This document shows positions 23,752 through 32,795 of a stretch of DNA of 64,000 nucleotides, piece after piece. A program made the translations under genes and the position numbers. The notes beneath the pieces were generated by a model. It was not told the origin of the DNA, did not search any database, and was given only the letters and a program-made list of their open reading frames with translations. Position 1 is the stretch's first letter. Every line of letters begins with the position of its first letter. The stretch covers positions 1-64,000 of the forward strand of contig NZ_JBLWWF010000005.1 in assembly GCF_048268085.1 (NCBI RefSeq), given 5' to 3'. Source of the DNA: Neptunicella sp048268085 (lineage in GTDB: Bacteria > Pseudomonadota > Gammaproteobacteria > Enterobacterales > Alteromonadaceae).

Positions 23752-25281
23752 ATGACTACCGCTAGCTTAAATTCAGACCTACCTGACAATACCGCCACCG
23801 CTAATCGTGGCTGGATCACATTATCGGTAATGCTGACCACCATCATGCAGGCATTAGATACGACTATTGCCAATGTCGCCTTGCCGCACATGCAAGGTTC
23901 AATGGGCGCTACTCAGGATCAAATTTCTTGGGTATTGACCTCTTATATCGTTGCCGCCGCTATTTGTATGCCACTGACCGGCTTTTTGTCTGCCCGTTTT
24001 GGGCGCAAAAAATTATTTCTCTTATCTGTGGTGGGATTTACTCTGGCTTCGATGCTGTGCGGGGCCGCACAAAGCCTGAATCAAATTGTGATATTTCGGT
24101 TGTTGCAGGGTGTGTTTGGTGCCAGTCTGGTCCCCCTGTCACAATCCGTATTACTGGATAGTTATCCTAAAGAAAAGCACGCGTCAGCTATGGCAATGTG
24201 GGGTGTCGGGGTGATGCTAGGCCCCATTTTAGGTCCCTCCTTAGGCGGATGGCTAACAGAATATTACAACTGGCGTTGGGTGTTCTATATCAATTTGCCT
24301 TTTGGATTACTGGCGTGGTTTGGTTTAATGGCCTATGTCAAAGAAACGCCCATCGATCGCTCACGCCGCTTTGATTACACCGGCTTTGCGTTACTAAGTT
24401 TAAGTATTGGTGCCCTGCAAATGATGCTGGACAGAGGACATTCACTTGACTGGTTCAGCAGTTATGAAGTCATCATCGAGGCAACATTAGCCGCTGGTGC
24501 GTTGTACCTGTTCGTGGTGCATATGTTTACTTACAAAAATCCGTTTATTGAGCCGGGTCTGTTTAAAGATCGAAATTTCAGTATCGGATTGTTGTTTATA
24601 TTTGTCGTGGGCGTCATCCTGCTTGCTACCATGGCATTATTGCCACCCTTTATGCAAAACCTGATGGGCTATCCGGTTATTGATGTTGGATTGTTACTTG
24701 CTCCTCGTGGTTTCGGTACGATGTTTGCCATGTTGGCAGTAGGACGAATGGCAGGCAAAGTGGATGTCAGATTGAGCATATTATTGGGTCTGCTGCTGAC
24801 TAGCTTTTCATTATGGGAGATGACGTTATATACAACCGATACACAAGGCTTCGAGATTGTCAGTACCGGTGTGATCCAAGGTTTAGGACTAGGCTTTTTG
24901 TTTGTGCCTTTGTCCACAATTACGTTTTCAACGCTCAACCCTCATTACCGCAACGAAGGAACTGCATTATTCAGCTTAATGCGCAACATCGGTAGTAGTA
25001 TTGGTATATCGGTAGTGATGACTTACTTTGCCCAGCGGACTCAAATTAATCACGCCGCCTTTGCCGACTATATTGCACCACTCAATCAAGCGTTAAGTCA
25101 GGCAGTGGAGAGCGGCAGTTTAAATTTATCCACCCCGCAAGGACTTAGCCAAGTGAATGGAATGGTAACCCAACAAGCCGCTACATTGGCTTATTTGCAA
25201 GATTTTCGCATGATGATGTGGGTCACATTAGCAGCGATACCAATGTTATTTCTATTTAAGGGTAAACAAGCCGAAAAATAG
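23752..25281 (+). CDS. EmrB-like MFS drug efflux pump (DHA2, 14 TM)
   Basis: Encodes 509 residues with the DHA2 (EmrB/QacA) signatures LDTTIANVALPHMQGSMGA in TM1 and a WVLTSYIVAAAICMPLTGFLSARFGRKK loop (motif A). GVGVMLGPILGPSLGGWL is motif C of antiporters. About 14 hydrophobic segments are visible. It exports hydrophobic toxicants by proton antiport through the EmrA adaptor. It is tightly spaced with emrA (3 bp). The substrate is not predictable from the sequence. Confidence 0.95.
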   Translation: MTTASLNSDLPDNTATANRGWITLSVMLTTIMQALDTTIANVALPHMQGSMGATQDQISWVLTSYIVAAAICMPLTGFLSARFGRKKLFLLSVVGFTLASMLCGAAQSLNQIVIFRLLQGVFGASLVPLSQSVLLDSYPKEKHASAMAMWGVGVMLGPILGPSLGGWLTEYYNWRWVFYINLPFGLLAWFGLMAYVKETPIDRSRRFDYTGFALLSLSIGALQMMLDRGHSLDWFSSYEVIIEATLAAGALYLFVVHMFTYKNPFIEPGLFKDRNFSIGLLFIFVVGVILLATMALLPPFMQNLMGYPVIDVGLLLAPRGFGTMFAMLAVGRMAGKVDVRLSILLGLLLTSFSLWEMTLYTTDTQGFEIVSTGVIQGLGLGFLFVPLSTITFSTLNPHYRNEGTALFSLMRNIGSSIGISVVMTYFAQRTQINHAAFADYIAPLNQALSQAVESGSLNLSTPQGLSQVNGMVTQQAATLAYLQDFRMMMWVTLAAIPMLFLFKGKQAEK

Positions 25282-25362
25282 ATATGTCAATTCATTTGAG
25301 TAAGGCTTGAGGTGGCTTGCATCAACTACTACTATGGGAGAAAACCTTAACACAAAGAGCCT

Positions 25363-26130
25363 ATGCATAAGCCTAAAGACTTTACCGAATTAGCTTGTAG
25401 TCAATGTACCAAAGGTGCGGGGCTGGATTTTGATTTTTCCATGGCCTTTCAGCCCATTGTGGACACAGCTAATCAATCAATTTTTGCCTATGAAGCGTTA
25501 GTCCGGGGAACACAAGGCGAATCGGCTTATTCCATCCTGAGCAAAATCAATGAATCGAACCGTTACCGCTTCGATCAAAGCTGTCGGGTTAAAGCTATTG
25601 CGTTGGCATCGAAACTAAACATAGCCTGTTTCGTTAGTATCAATTTTTTACCTAACGCCGTATATAAACCTGAATTATGTATTCGTACCACCTTACAGGC
25701 CGCCAAGGAATATCAGTTCCCAATCGAACGTATTTTATTTGAATTGATTGAAGATGAAGAGGTAAGTGACATCCCCCATCTACAAAACATTATTCAGGCC
25801 TATCAGGAAATGGGCTTTAAAACCGCCTTAGACGATTTTGGTTCCGGCCATTCCGGTTTAAATTTATTGGCTAACTTCCGGCCTGACCTACTCAAGCTGG
25901 ATATGGAACTGATCCGTGATATTGACACCAATATCGTCAAGCAAGCCATTGTCCATCGAACGACGCAACTATGCCAAGATCTGAATATTCAAATTTTGGC
26001 CGAAGGAGTCGAAACCAAAGCTGAATTTGACTATTTGCAACAAACCGGTATCCATTTATACCAAGGCTACTATATCGCCAAACCGGAATTTGAAGCACTC
26101 CCGCAGATTAATCCTGCCATTTTTGTTTAA
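25363..26130 (+). CDS. Stand-alone EAL-domain c-di-GMP phosphodiesterase
   Basis: Encodes 255 residues, almost only an EAL domain. Catalytic motifs are intact: E44-A-L in AYEALVRG, VSINFLP (Asn), LFELIEDE, ALDDFGSGHSGL, LKLDM and LAEGVET, then YQGYYIAKP. It should hydrolyse c-di-GMP to pGpG. The short N-terminus has a CSQC pair (residues 12-15), a possible metal or redox site found in some stand-alone EAL proteins. The sequence is closest in style to the EAL part of BLUF-EAL proteins, but no BLUF domain is present. It has its own short leader and lies between emrB and hemC. Confidence 0.9.
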   Translation: MHKPKDFTELACSQCTKGAGLDFDFSMAFQPIVDTANQSIFAYEALVRGTQGESAYSILSKINESNRYRFDQSCRVKAIALASKLNIACFVSINFLPNAVYKPELCIRTTLQAAKEYQFPIERILFELIEDEEVSDIPHLQNIIQAYQEMGFKTALDDFGSGHSGLNLLANFRPDLLKLDMELIRDIDTNIVKQAIVHRTTQLCQDLNIQILAEGVETKAEFDYLQQTGIHLYQGYYIAKPEFEALPQINPAIFV

Positions 26131-26236
26131 TATGCGGTCACGCCAATCCAGATTAATTAGGATGGCTTGATTTTAACTGTAGCGGGATTTTCTGGTAAGA
26201 TTAGCCCCCTACTTTATCCTCTTCTGAGATTGTTGA

Positions 26237-27166
26237 ATGACTGATCGTGTAATCCGTATTGCCACCCGCAAAAGTGCTCTCGCTCTATGGCAAGCAGAAT
26301 ATGTAAAATCTGCCTTGCAGCAAGCACATCCTGCTTTACAAGTCGAACTGGTGCCAATGACCACTAAAGGTGATCGCATTCTCGATGCGCCGTTGGCGAA
26401 AGTCGGTGGTAAAGGGTTATTCATCAAAGAATTAGAAGTCGCTATGCAACAAGGCAAAGCAGATATTGCCGTGCATTCAATGAAAGATGTGCCGGTAGAA
26501 TTTCCTGCCGGTTTCAGCATTCATGCGATTTGTGAACGGGAAGACCCCCGTGACGCCTTCGTGTCCAATACTTACGATTCCATCGCATCCTTGCCACAAG
26601 GTGCAATTGTGGGCACCTCCAGTTTGCGTCGCCAGTGCCAGTTACGCCATCATCGGCCGGATCTGAACATTAAAGACTTACGGGGTAACGTCAATACTCG
26701 TTTAGCCAAACTGGATGCGGGCGAATATGATGCAATTATTTTAGCCGCAGCGGGATTGTTGCGCTTGAAGATGCCAGAGCGAATTAAAGCCAGCATTGAA
26801 CCTCAAGAATCATTACCGGCAGTGGGTCAAGGTGCAGTAGGCATAGAATGCCGTGATGATGATGCAGAATTAATTGCCTTATTACAGCCACTTCATCACA
26901 TTGCTACAGCGACCTGTGTTCGCGCCGAACGCGCGTTAAATGCGACCCTGCAAGGCGGTTGTCAGGTGCCGATTGGCAGTTTTGCTGAGTTGCAAAATAA
27001 TCAACTTTGGTTACGCGGATTAGTAGGTGCAGTTGATGGTAACAAGATCTTGTTTTCGCAATTATCGGGCCCTTGTGAAAATGCGGAACAAATCGGTGTA
27101 CAGGTTGCCAATGCCTTATTAGAACAAGGTGCAGATGCACTGTTAAAACAAGCCTATCAGGATTAA
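26237..27166 (+). CDS. hemC: Porphobilinogen deaminase (hydroxymethylbilane synthase)
   Basis: Encodes 309 residues. RIATRKSALALWQAEYVKSAL at the N-terminus, VGTSSLRRQCQLRHHRPDL with the substrate-binding arginines and the loop LQGGCQVPIGSFA with the dipyrromethane-cofactor Cys are all present. It joins four porphobilinogen units into hydroxymethylbilane for heme and siroheme synthesis. It is first gene of hemC-hemDX-hemY, 2 bp before the next start. Confidence 0.98.
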   Translation: MTDRVIRIATRKSALALWQAEYVKSALQQAHPALQVELVPMTTKGDRILDAPLAKVGGKGLFIKELEVAMQQGKADIAVHSMKDVPVEFPAGFSIHAICEREDPRDAFVSNTYDSIASLPQGAIVGTSSLRRQCQLRHHRPDLNIKDLRGNVNTRLAKLDAGEYDAIILAAAGLLRLKMPERIKASIEPQESLPAVGQGAVGIECRDDDAELIALLQPLHHIATATCVRAERALNATLQGGCQVPIGSFAELQNNQLWLRGLVGAVDGNKILFSQLSGPCENAEQIGVQVANALLEQGADALLKQAYQD

Positions 27167-27168
27167 TA

Positions 27169-29169
27169 ATGAGCGAATTTTTGTTATTTCGACCGCAGCC
27201 AAAATGTGATGTGAGCTGCCAGAAAATGCAAGCGGCAGGCATAGTCGTTCACGGCTTGCCATTGCAACAAATATCGCCAGATCCACAACAGATACAACGT
27301 TTTAGTAACGAGGTTGAAACGCTAGCACCTAAAGCCTGTGTTATTTTTACCAGTACCTATGCAGCTGAATATGCTGTACAAGCCATGCAAGATAAGACGT
27401 GGCCTGCAGAACTGAATTATTTTGCAATAGGCAAGAGTACCGCTGCAATCTTGCAAAAATCAGGTCTTAAGGTGCGTTTACCGAAACGATTTGATTCTGA
27501 AGGGCTGCTGGAAATGGCTGAATTAATTGATGTAGCCGATAAAACAGTAGCGATAATCAAAGGCCATCGTGGTCGTGTAGAATTGGATAAAACCCTGACC
27601 GAACGCAAGGCCAAGGTACAAACCTACAATTTATACCAGCGCACCGCCATTCAACTGGACAAGCCCATTCAAACATGGCAACAAAGCGCGATAAGGTGCA
27701 TTATTGCCACGAGTGGTGAGCAAGTCGAACTGGCCTTTGAGCAATTCGAATCAAAATGGTTGATTTCACTCAACTGGATTACCGTCAGTCAGCGTATTGT
27801 GGATATACTAACCAGCAAAGGTGTTAGTAACGTTATACTCAGTGCAGATGCCACTGACGAAGCATTAATAACAAGTGCAAAGCAATTTTTGGAGCACCAA
27901 GCAATGACCGAGTCGCAAGAGCAACAAAAACTCAACCAGCTCGCACAGGAAATTAACCAACAACAAAATTCGGCTCCGAAAAAATCAGCCGCAGCAGCGC
28001 CTAAATCCGCGGCGACGTCCACAGCGAAGTCTACGACAGACTCTTCAGCAAACCGCAAAAATTCTGGCGGTGGGTGGTGGGCTTTTTTAACACTAATTAA
28101 CTTTTTATTGTTGTTAGCCGTGGCTGGCGGTGCTTTTTGGCTGTGGCAACAATGGACGGCAAATCAGCAACAACAAGAAACTCGTTTGCAAAGCGAATTA
28201 CAGCGTCAGCAGCAAGCCCTGACAGAACAACAGCAAAAACTCAGTCAATCTAATCTGGATTTTCAGAATAGTTTTCAACAAGCTCAACATCAGCAGGACA
28301 GCGAACTAGCCTCTGATTTACACAAGCTTACCCAGCAAGTACAAGCCAATCAGCAACATTTGCTGGAAATGTCCGGACGCCGCCCAAGCGATTGGCTGAT
28401 TGCCGAGGCGGATTATTTAGTGCGTATGGCAGGACGTAAATTGTGGCTGGAACATGATGTGGCGACCGCAATCCTGATGCTGCAATCTGCCGATACCCGA
28501 TTGGCCGACTTGAATGATCCGAGTGTGTTACCGGTACGGGCCAAAATTAGTGATGATATTCAAACCCTAAATTTAGTTAATAATGTGTCCACAGCGGATG
28601 TAGCGTTGCAAATAACGGCACTGATTAAACAAGTGGATGCCTTACCCCTAGCGATGGTTAAACTCCCCGAGGCTACCGATGCTTCCGATGATCGTGCTTT
28701 ATCTGAATCGGTCTATGATTGGCAAACTAACTTAGCCAAGAGTTGGCGCGCTTTGGTAGATGATTTTATAACTGTCCGCCGCCGCACCGATAATATTCAA
28801 CCACTTCTTAGTGATCAGCAGCAATGGCTGGTCAAAGAGCAGCTTAAGCAGCATTTGCTTCAGGCTCAGATCGCTGTATTACGTGAACAAGCACAACTTT
28901 TCCCATCACTATTAGAATTAGCACAACAAAACATACAGAAATATTTTGATCTCAACAGCAGTCAAGTCAGTCAATTTGAGCAACTTTTGCAGCAATTGAC
29001 CACTACCGATATTAGCCGTAATTATCCACAACAATTGCAGTCAGCCAGACCGATACAGGATCTTTTACAACAACGGGTTAGCAACGTTTTTAATAATCAC
29101 TCAACGGTAAAAAATGCCGATCTGACAGAAGCGAATTCAGTCACTGGACAAGAGGATCAAACACCATGA
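27169..29169 (+). CDS. hemD: Uroporphyrinogen-III synthase fused to HemX (HemDX)
   Basis: Encodes 666 residues. Residues 1 to about 244 are the HemD domain that cyclises hydroxymethylbilane to uroporphyrinogen III. Residues from about 246 form HemX: an Ala/Ser/Lys-rich cytosolic linker, one transmembrane segment (about 303-325), a Gln-rich coiled coil (about 326-372) and a periplasmic-type helical domain (SGRRPSDWLIAEADYLVRMAGRKLWLE). In E. coli these are two genes. Here the frame is continuous. An internal ATG at 27904, with GGAG upstream, sits exactly at the domain junction and could make free HemX. The stop overlaps the hemY start by four bases (ATGA). Confidence 0.93.
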   Translation: MSEFLLFRPQPKCDVSCQKMQAAGIVVHGLPLQQISPDPQQIQRFSNEVETLAPKACVIFTSTYAAEYAVQAMQDKTWPAELNYFAIGKSTAAILQKSGLKVRLPKRFDSEGLLEMAELIDVADKTVAIIKGHRGRVELDKTLTERKAKVQTYNLYQRTAIQLDKPIQTWQQSAIRCIIATSGEQVELAFEQFESKWLISLNWITVSQRIVDILTSKGVSNVILSADATDEALITSAKQFLEHQAMTESQEQQKLNQLAQEINQQQNSAPKKSAAAAPKSAATSTAKSTTDSSANRKNSGGGWWAFLTLINFLLLLAVAGGAFWLWQQWTANQQQQETRLQSELQRQQQALTEQQQKLSQSNLDFQNSFQQAQHQQDSELASDLHKLTQQVQANQQHLLEMSGRRPSDWLIAEADYLVRMAGRKLWLEHDVATAILMLQSADTRLADLNDPSVLPVRAKISDDIQTLNLVNNVSTADVALQITALIKQVDALPLAMVKLPEATDASDDRALSESVYDWQTNLAKSWRALVDDFITVRRRTDNIQPLLSDQQQWLVKEQLKQHLLQAQIAVLREQAQLFPSLLELAQQNIQKYFDLNSSQVSQFEQLLQQLTTTDISRNYPQQLQSARPIQDLLQQRVSNVFNNHSTVKNADLTEANSVTGQEDQTP

Positions 29170-30323
29170 TCCGCCTAGCAATATTGTTGTTAGCCATAGT
29201 CGCAGGTCTAATCGCTGGCCCCTATTTTATCGGGCAAAAAGGCTATGTACTAATCGCGTTAGATAACTGGACAATTGAACTTAGTGTAGTGAGTCTAGCC
29301 ATTCTAGTCGTTGGCTTTATGATTGTGTTTTTACTCGTGGAGTGGATAGTAAAACGCTTATATAAAGGGTTTGGCGGCTCATTTAGTTTTTTCAGCCGCT
29401 GGCGTAACAAGCGCAAAAATAGTGCTTATATCAAAGGAATGCTGGCGCTAGATGAAGGCCACTATGTTGAAGCACAAAAACAATTTAGTCGCATCGATAC
29501 GGACAATCTAATGGGTATTGACTTGTTAGCATCCGCTCAGGCTGCCACCAAGCTTAATCAAACCAACAAAGCCAAACAGTTGTGGCAACAAGCCGCACAA
29601 GATCCAATGACCGAGTTGGCTGCCAATCTGCACTTAATCAGAGCTTATCTGGAAGAAAACAATAGCAAAGAAGCGCTTGGCATACTGGAAAATTTAGCCG
29701 AGAAACATCTGCAACATCCTGCTGTTGCGCAATGTTGGGTTGAGGCATTAGCGATGCAAGGGCGCTGGCAAGAACTAAAAAGTAAATTAAAAGGCTGGAA
29801 GAAAACCCTGAGTTTGGAAAGCTATGCTTATTGGATGCAACAATCTTCTAAAGGCATATTCGCAGAAATTGCCAGTAAACAGGGTGCACTGCAGTTAAAA
29901 ACGGCCTGGCAAGAGTTACCCCGCTCTGATCGCAAAGATCCGGCCCAACAAGCCGCCTACATTAAACAATTAATCGGTCAGGATATGCATAATGACGCAG
30001 CTGAAGCCCTGGTCGATTTTCAATCTCATCCTGAGCCGCAGTTAGTGCCATTATTTGCTTCATTACGCACCAATAATCCCACTGAGGTGATAAAAAAACT
30101 GGAAAGCTGGTTAAAACATGACGAATTTAATCTGCAATTGCTCAGTGCTCTTGGTCATGTCGCTTTTCATGCCAAACAATATCAACTGGCCGAAAAAGTG
30201 CTGCTGAAGCGTTTGAATCTGGGTAAGGATAGTGAAGACTTATTGCTACTGGCACAGATAAAAGAAGCCCTTGGACAGCCGTCAGAAGCGCTCGAACTAT
30301 ACAAGCAAAGTATAAAAAACTAG
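29166..30323 (+). CDS. hemY: HemY (heme operon TPR membrane protein)
   Basis: Encodes 385 residues. Two N-terminal transmembrane segments (about residues 3-22 and 38-62) form the HemY_N region. They are followed by a basic loop (RWRNKRKNSAYIKGMLALDEGHYVEAQKQFS) and helical TPR-like repeats to the C-terminus. Proteobacterial HemY is not the Bacillus protoporphyrinogen oxidase. Its role in heme synthesis is still unclear, and it may organise the pathway at the membrane with HemX. It is translationally coupled to hemDX by an ATGA overlap. Confidence 0.93.
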   Translation: MIRLAILLLAIVAGLIAGPYFIGQKGYVLIALDNWTIELSVVSLAILVVGFMIVFLLVEWIVKRLYKGFGGSFSFFSRWRNKRKNSAYIKGMLALDEGHYVEAQKQFSRIDTDNLMGIDLLASAQAATKLNQTNKAKQLWQQAAQDPMTELAANLHLIRAYLEENNSKEALGILENLAEKHLQHPAVAQCWVEALAMQGRWQELKSKLKGWKKTLSLESYAYWMQQSSKGIFAEIASKQGALQLKTAWQELPRSDRKDPAQQAAYIKQLIGQDMHNDAAEALVDFQSHPEPQLVPLFASLRTNNPTEVIKKLESWLKHDEFNLQLLSALGHVAFHAKQYQLAEKVLLKRLNLGKDSEDLLLLAQIKEALGQPSEALELYKQSIKN

Positions 30324-30505
30324 TTGTGGTATACTATTCGGGTATATAGCCCACAGACTAGCAAATGAGATATTGATCCGTAGTCGTTAGTTTGTAATTG
30401 GGTTAGCCAAGAGTGTCGACATTATCAACTCACCAACAAAGGTGAATATAAAAGATAAATACACTCTAAAAGGTTTTCTTTTCACCAATCAAATTGGGAA
30501 TTTAT

Positions 30506-31756
30506 ATGACTTTTTCTATGACCGATATGGCGCGCAAAGCGCAAATCGCCTCAAGACAACTTGCGAGACTTTCATCGACTCAAAAAATTACCGTATTGGA
30601 ACGCATTGCAGAGTTACTGGTGCACAATACCGACGAAATTTTAAAAGCCAATCAGCAAGATATTCAAGCCGCTGAAGCAAACGGATTAGCGGCAGCCATG
30701 CTGGACCGCTTGCGCCTTTCCCCCAAAGCAATCGAAGATATAGCCACGGCAGTACGTGACATTGCCGGACAACAAGATCCCGTGGGAACGATAAGTTCAA
30801 TACAGCGTCGTCCTTCCGGAATTGAAGTGGGCAAAATGCGCATCCCACTTGGCGTGATCGCGATGATTTATGAGTCACGCCCCAATGTGACCATTGATGC
30901 TGCGGCATTGTGTTTAAAAGCCGGTAATGCGGTAATCCTGCGCGGTGGTAAAGAAGCCCTGCATTCCAATTTAGCCTTGGCTAAATGCATTGAAACAGCT
31001 CTGCAGGAAAACGGCCTCGATAGCAGTGCCGTGGTGGTGGTACCGGATCCCGATCGGGCCATTATGAATGAATTAATGACCCTTAATCAGTATGTGGATT
31101 TAATCATCCCTCGTGGTGGTGAAGGGTTAATCCGGTTTGTCTCGGAAAATAGCCGAGTACCGGTTATCCAGCATTTTAAAGGCGTGTGTCACTTTTATGT
31201 AGACGATGCCGCCGATTTGGATAAAGCCTTAAATCTGTTAAACAATGGTAAAGTACAACGAGTCAGTGCCTGTAATTCACTGGAAACCTTGCTTGTACAC
31301 CAAGATGTGGCTGCACAGTTTTTACCCTTGGCTGCCAAGATGTTTAAACAAAATCAGGTTAAGATTCATGCCTGTGAACAAAGCATTAAATACTTTGATG
31401 ATGCCGAACCGGCCAGCGAGGCGGATTGGGATGCAGAATATCTGGCACTAGAAATCGCGGTTCGTATTGTCGATGATTTCGATGCAGCTATTGCGCATAT
31501 CGATCAATACAGCTCTGGACATACCGAAGTCATTGCCACTCAGGACTATTCAAGGGCGCAACAATTTATTCGCAGTATTAATTCTGCCGTGGTGATGGCC
31601 AACGCTTCATCACGTTTTTCTGATGGTGGAGAATTGGGATTGGGTGCCGAAATTGGCATTTCCACCAGTAAGCTACATGCTTATGGCCCAATGGGTGTTG
31701 AATCGTTGACAACAGAGAAGTTTATTGTCTTGGGTGACGGCGAAATCCGCCAGTAA
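30506..31756 (+). CDS. proA: Gamma-glutamyl phosphate reductase
   Basis: Encodes 416 residues from the ATG at 30506, preceded by TTGGGAA. The open frame begins at an upstream TTG (30494) that lies within this ribosome-binding site. It is an aldehyde-dehydrogenase-fold enzyme that reduces glutamyl-5-phosphate to the semialdehyde in proline synthesis. Motifs include GVIAMIYESRPNVTIDAAAL, LKAGNAVILRGGKEA, IPRGGEGLIRFV and the catalytic Cys in VQRVSACNSLETLLVH. proB is not adjacent. A hairpin terminator follows 44 bp after the stop. Confidence 0.97.
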   Translation: MTFSMTDMARKAQIASRQLARLSSTQKITVLERIAELLVHNTDEILKANQQDIQAAEANGLAAAMLDRLRLSPKAIEDIATAVRDIAGQQDPVGTISSIQRRPSGIEVGKMRIPLGVIAMIYESRPNVTIDAAALCLKAGNAVILRGGKEALHSNLALAKCIETALQENGLDSSAVVVVPDPDRAIMNELMTLNQYVDLIIPRGGEGLIRFVSENSRVPVIQHFKGVCHFYVDDAADLDKALNLLNNGKVQRVSACNSLETLLVHQDVAAQFLPLAAKMFKQNQVKIHACEQSIKYFDDAEPASEADWDAEYLALEIAVRIVDDFDAAIAHIDQYSSGHTEVIATQDYSRAQQFIRSINSAVVMANASSRFSDGGELGLGAEIGISTSKLHAYGPMGVESLTTEKFIVLGDGEIRQ

Positions 31757-31800
31757 TCTCTGATTTATTTTCTGTTAATTTAGTCACTTAACGTTAAAAT

Positions 31801-31824
31801 AAGCACCTTATAAATAAGGTGCTT
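31801..31824 (+). terminator. proA terminator overlapping the EamA ribosome-binding site
   Basis: AAGCACCTTA-TAAA-TAAGGTGCTT, a 10-bp perfect stem followed by ATTTTC. The right arm contains AAGGTG, the apparent Shine-Dalgarno of the next gene. The hairpin may therefore both end proA transcripts and hide that start on read-through RNA. Confidence 0.7.
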
Positions 31825-31830
31825 ATTTTC

Positions 31831-32727
31831 ATGCCCAATATTGGTTTATTCATCGTTTGTGTGCTCATCTGGGGCTCTACCTGGATCGCTATTACTTATC
31901 AGTTGGGACATGTCGCGCCCATATTATCAGTCGCTTATCGCTTCAGTATTGCCGCGCTTATTCTCGGTCTGTTTTGTAAAATTAAGGGGTTATCCTTAAC
32001 GTTACCAGCGGCCATTCATTTACGTATGTTAATGGTTGGTCTGTGTCTTTATACCCTTGATTACACACTGCTATATTACAGTGAACAGTATATTATCAGT
32101 GCGCTGGTGGCGGTGATGAGCTCAAGCATTATCTATATCAATGTAGTGTTACGGCGCCTGCTACTGAAAAAACCGATAAGAACCGAAGTCATATGGGGGG
32201 CGACACTAGGATTAGTTGGCGTTTTCCTGATATTCCTGCCTGAATTTGGTCAGCTGGGTACCAACACCATGCTATGGGTAGGTATAGGTTTAGCGATGGC
32301 CTCATTCTTTTTCGCTGCGATGGGTAACGTTGTATCAGAACAAATTCTGGATCGCGGCACCCCGGTGGTACAAATGAATTTCTGGGCCATGAGCTATGGC
32401 GTGATGTTTACCACCAGCTATGCGTTATTCACCAACACTCCCTTTTTACTGCCCAATAGCACCGAATATTGGACAGCTCTGATTTATTTGGCCCTTTTTG
32501 GCTCGGTCATTGCGTTTGGTGCCTATATGCAATTAGTCCAACGCATGGGATCTGACAAAGCGGCCTACGTGGTATTAATGTATCCCATTGTTTCACTGTT
32601 AATTTCCACCCTGTTTGAAGGCTTTAATTGGCATTGGCCGGCGATAACAGGTGTGTTATTCATCTTGTTGGGTAATGCCATTGCTATGGGCAAGTTAAAA
32701 CGCAAACCACCCCAACCGGTCATATAG
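31831..32727 (+). CDS. EamA (DMT superfamily) transporter
   Basis: Encodes 298 residues from the ATG at 31831. An in-frame GTG at 31819 lies inside the terminator stem and is less likely. Ten hydrophobic segments in two EamA repeats are visible (FIVCVLIWGSTWIAITYQLGHVAPILSVAYRFSIAALILG is the typical first repeat). The second repeat begins near FAAMGNVVSEQIL. Relatives export metabolites or amino acids, but the substrate cannot be predicted. It ends in a basic tail (KLKRKPPQPVI). Confidence 0.92.
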   Translation: MPNIGLFIVCVLIWGSTWIAITYQLGHVAPILSVAYRFSIAALILGLFCKIKGLSLTLPAAIHLRMLMVGLCLYTLDYTLLYYSEQYIISALVAVMSSSIIYINVVLRRLLLKKPIRTEVIWGATLGLVGVFLIFLPEFGQLGTNTMLWVGIGLAMASFFFAAMGNVVSEQILDRGTPVVQMNFWAMSYGVMFTTSYALFTNTPFLLPNSTEYWTALIYLALFGSVIAFGAYMQLVQRMGSDKAAYVVLMYPIVSLLISTLFEGFNWHWPAITGVLFILLGNAIAMGKLKRKPPQPVI

Positions 32728-32795
32728 TAACTTGTGCTTAGACCTTATTTTTGTTTAAGTGGTGTGCCTTTAAGGCTTATGGATGACATACAAAT

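Noticed and set aside
30442..30675. 77-codon frame upstream of and inside proA
   Set aside because: Mostly a shadow of proA in another frame, without a convincing ribosome-binding site or recognisable product.
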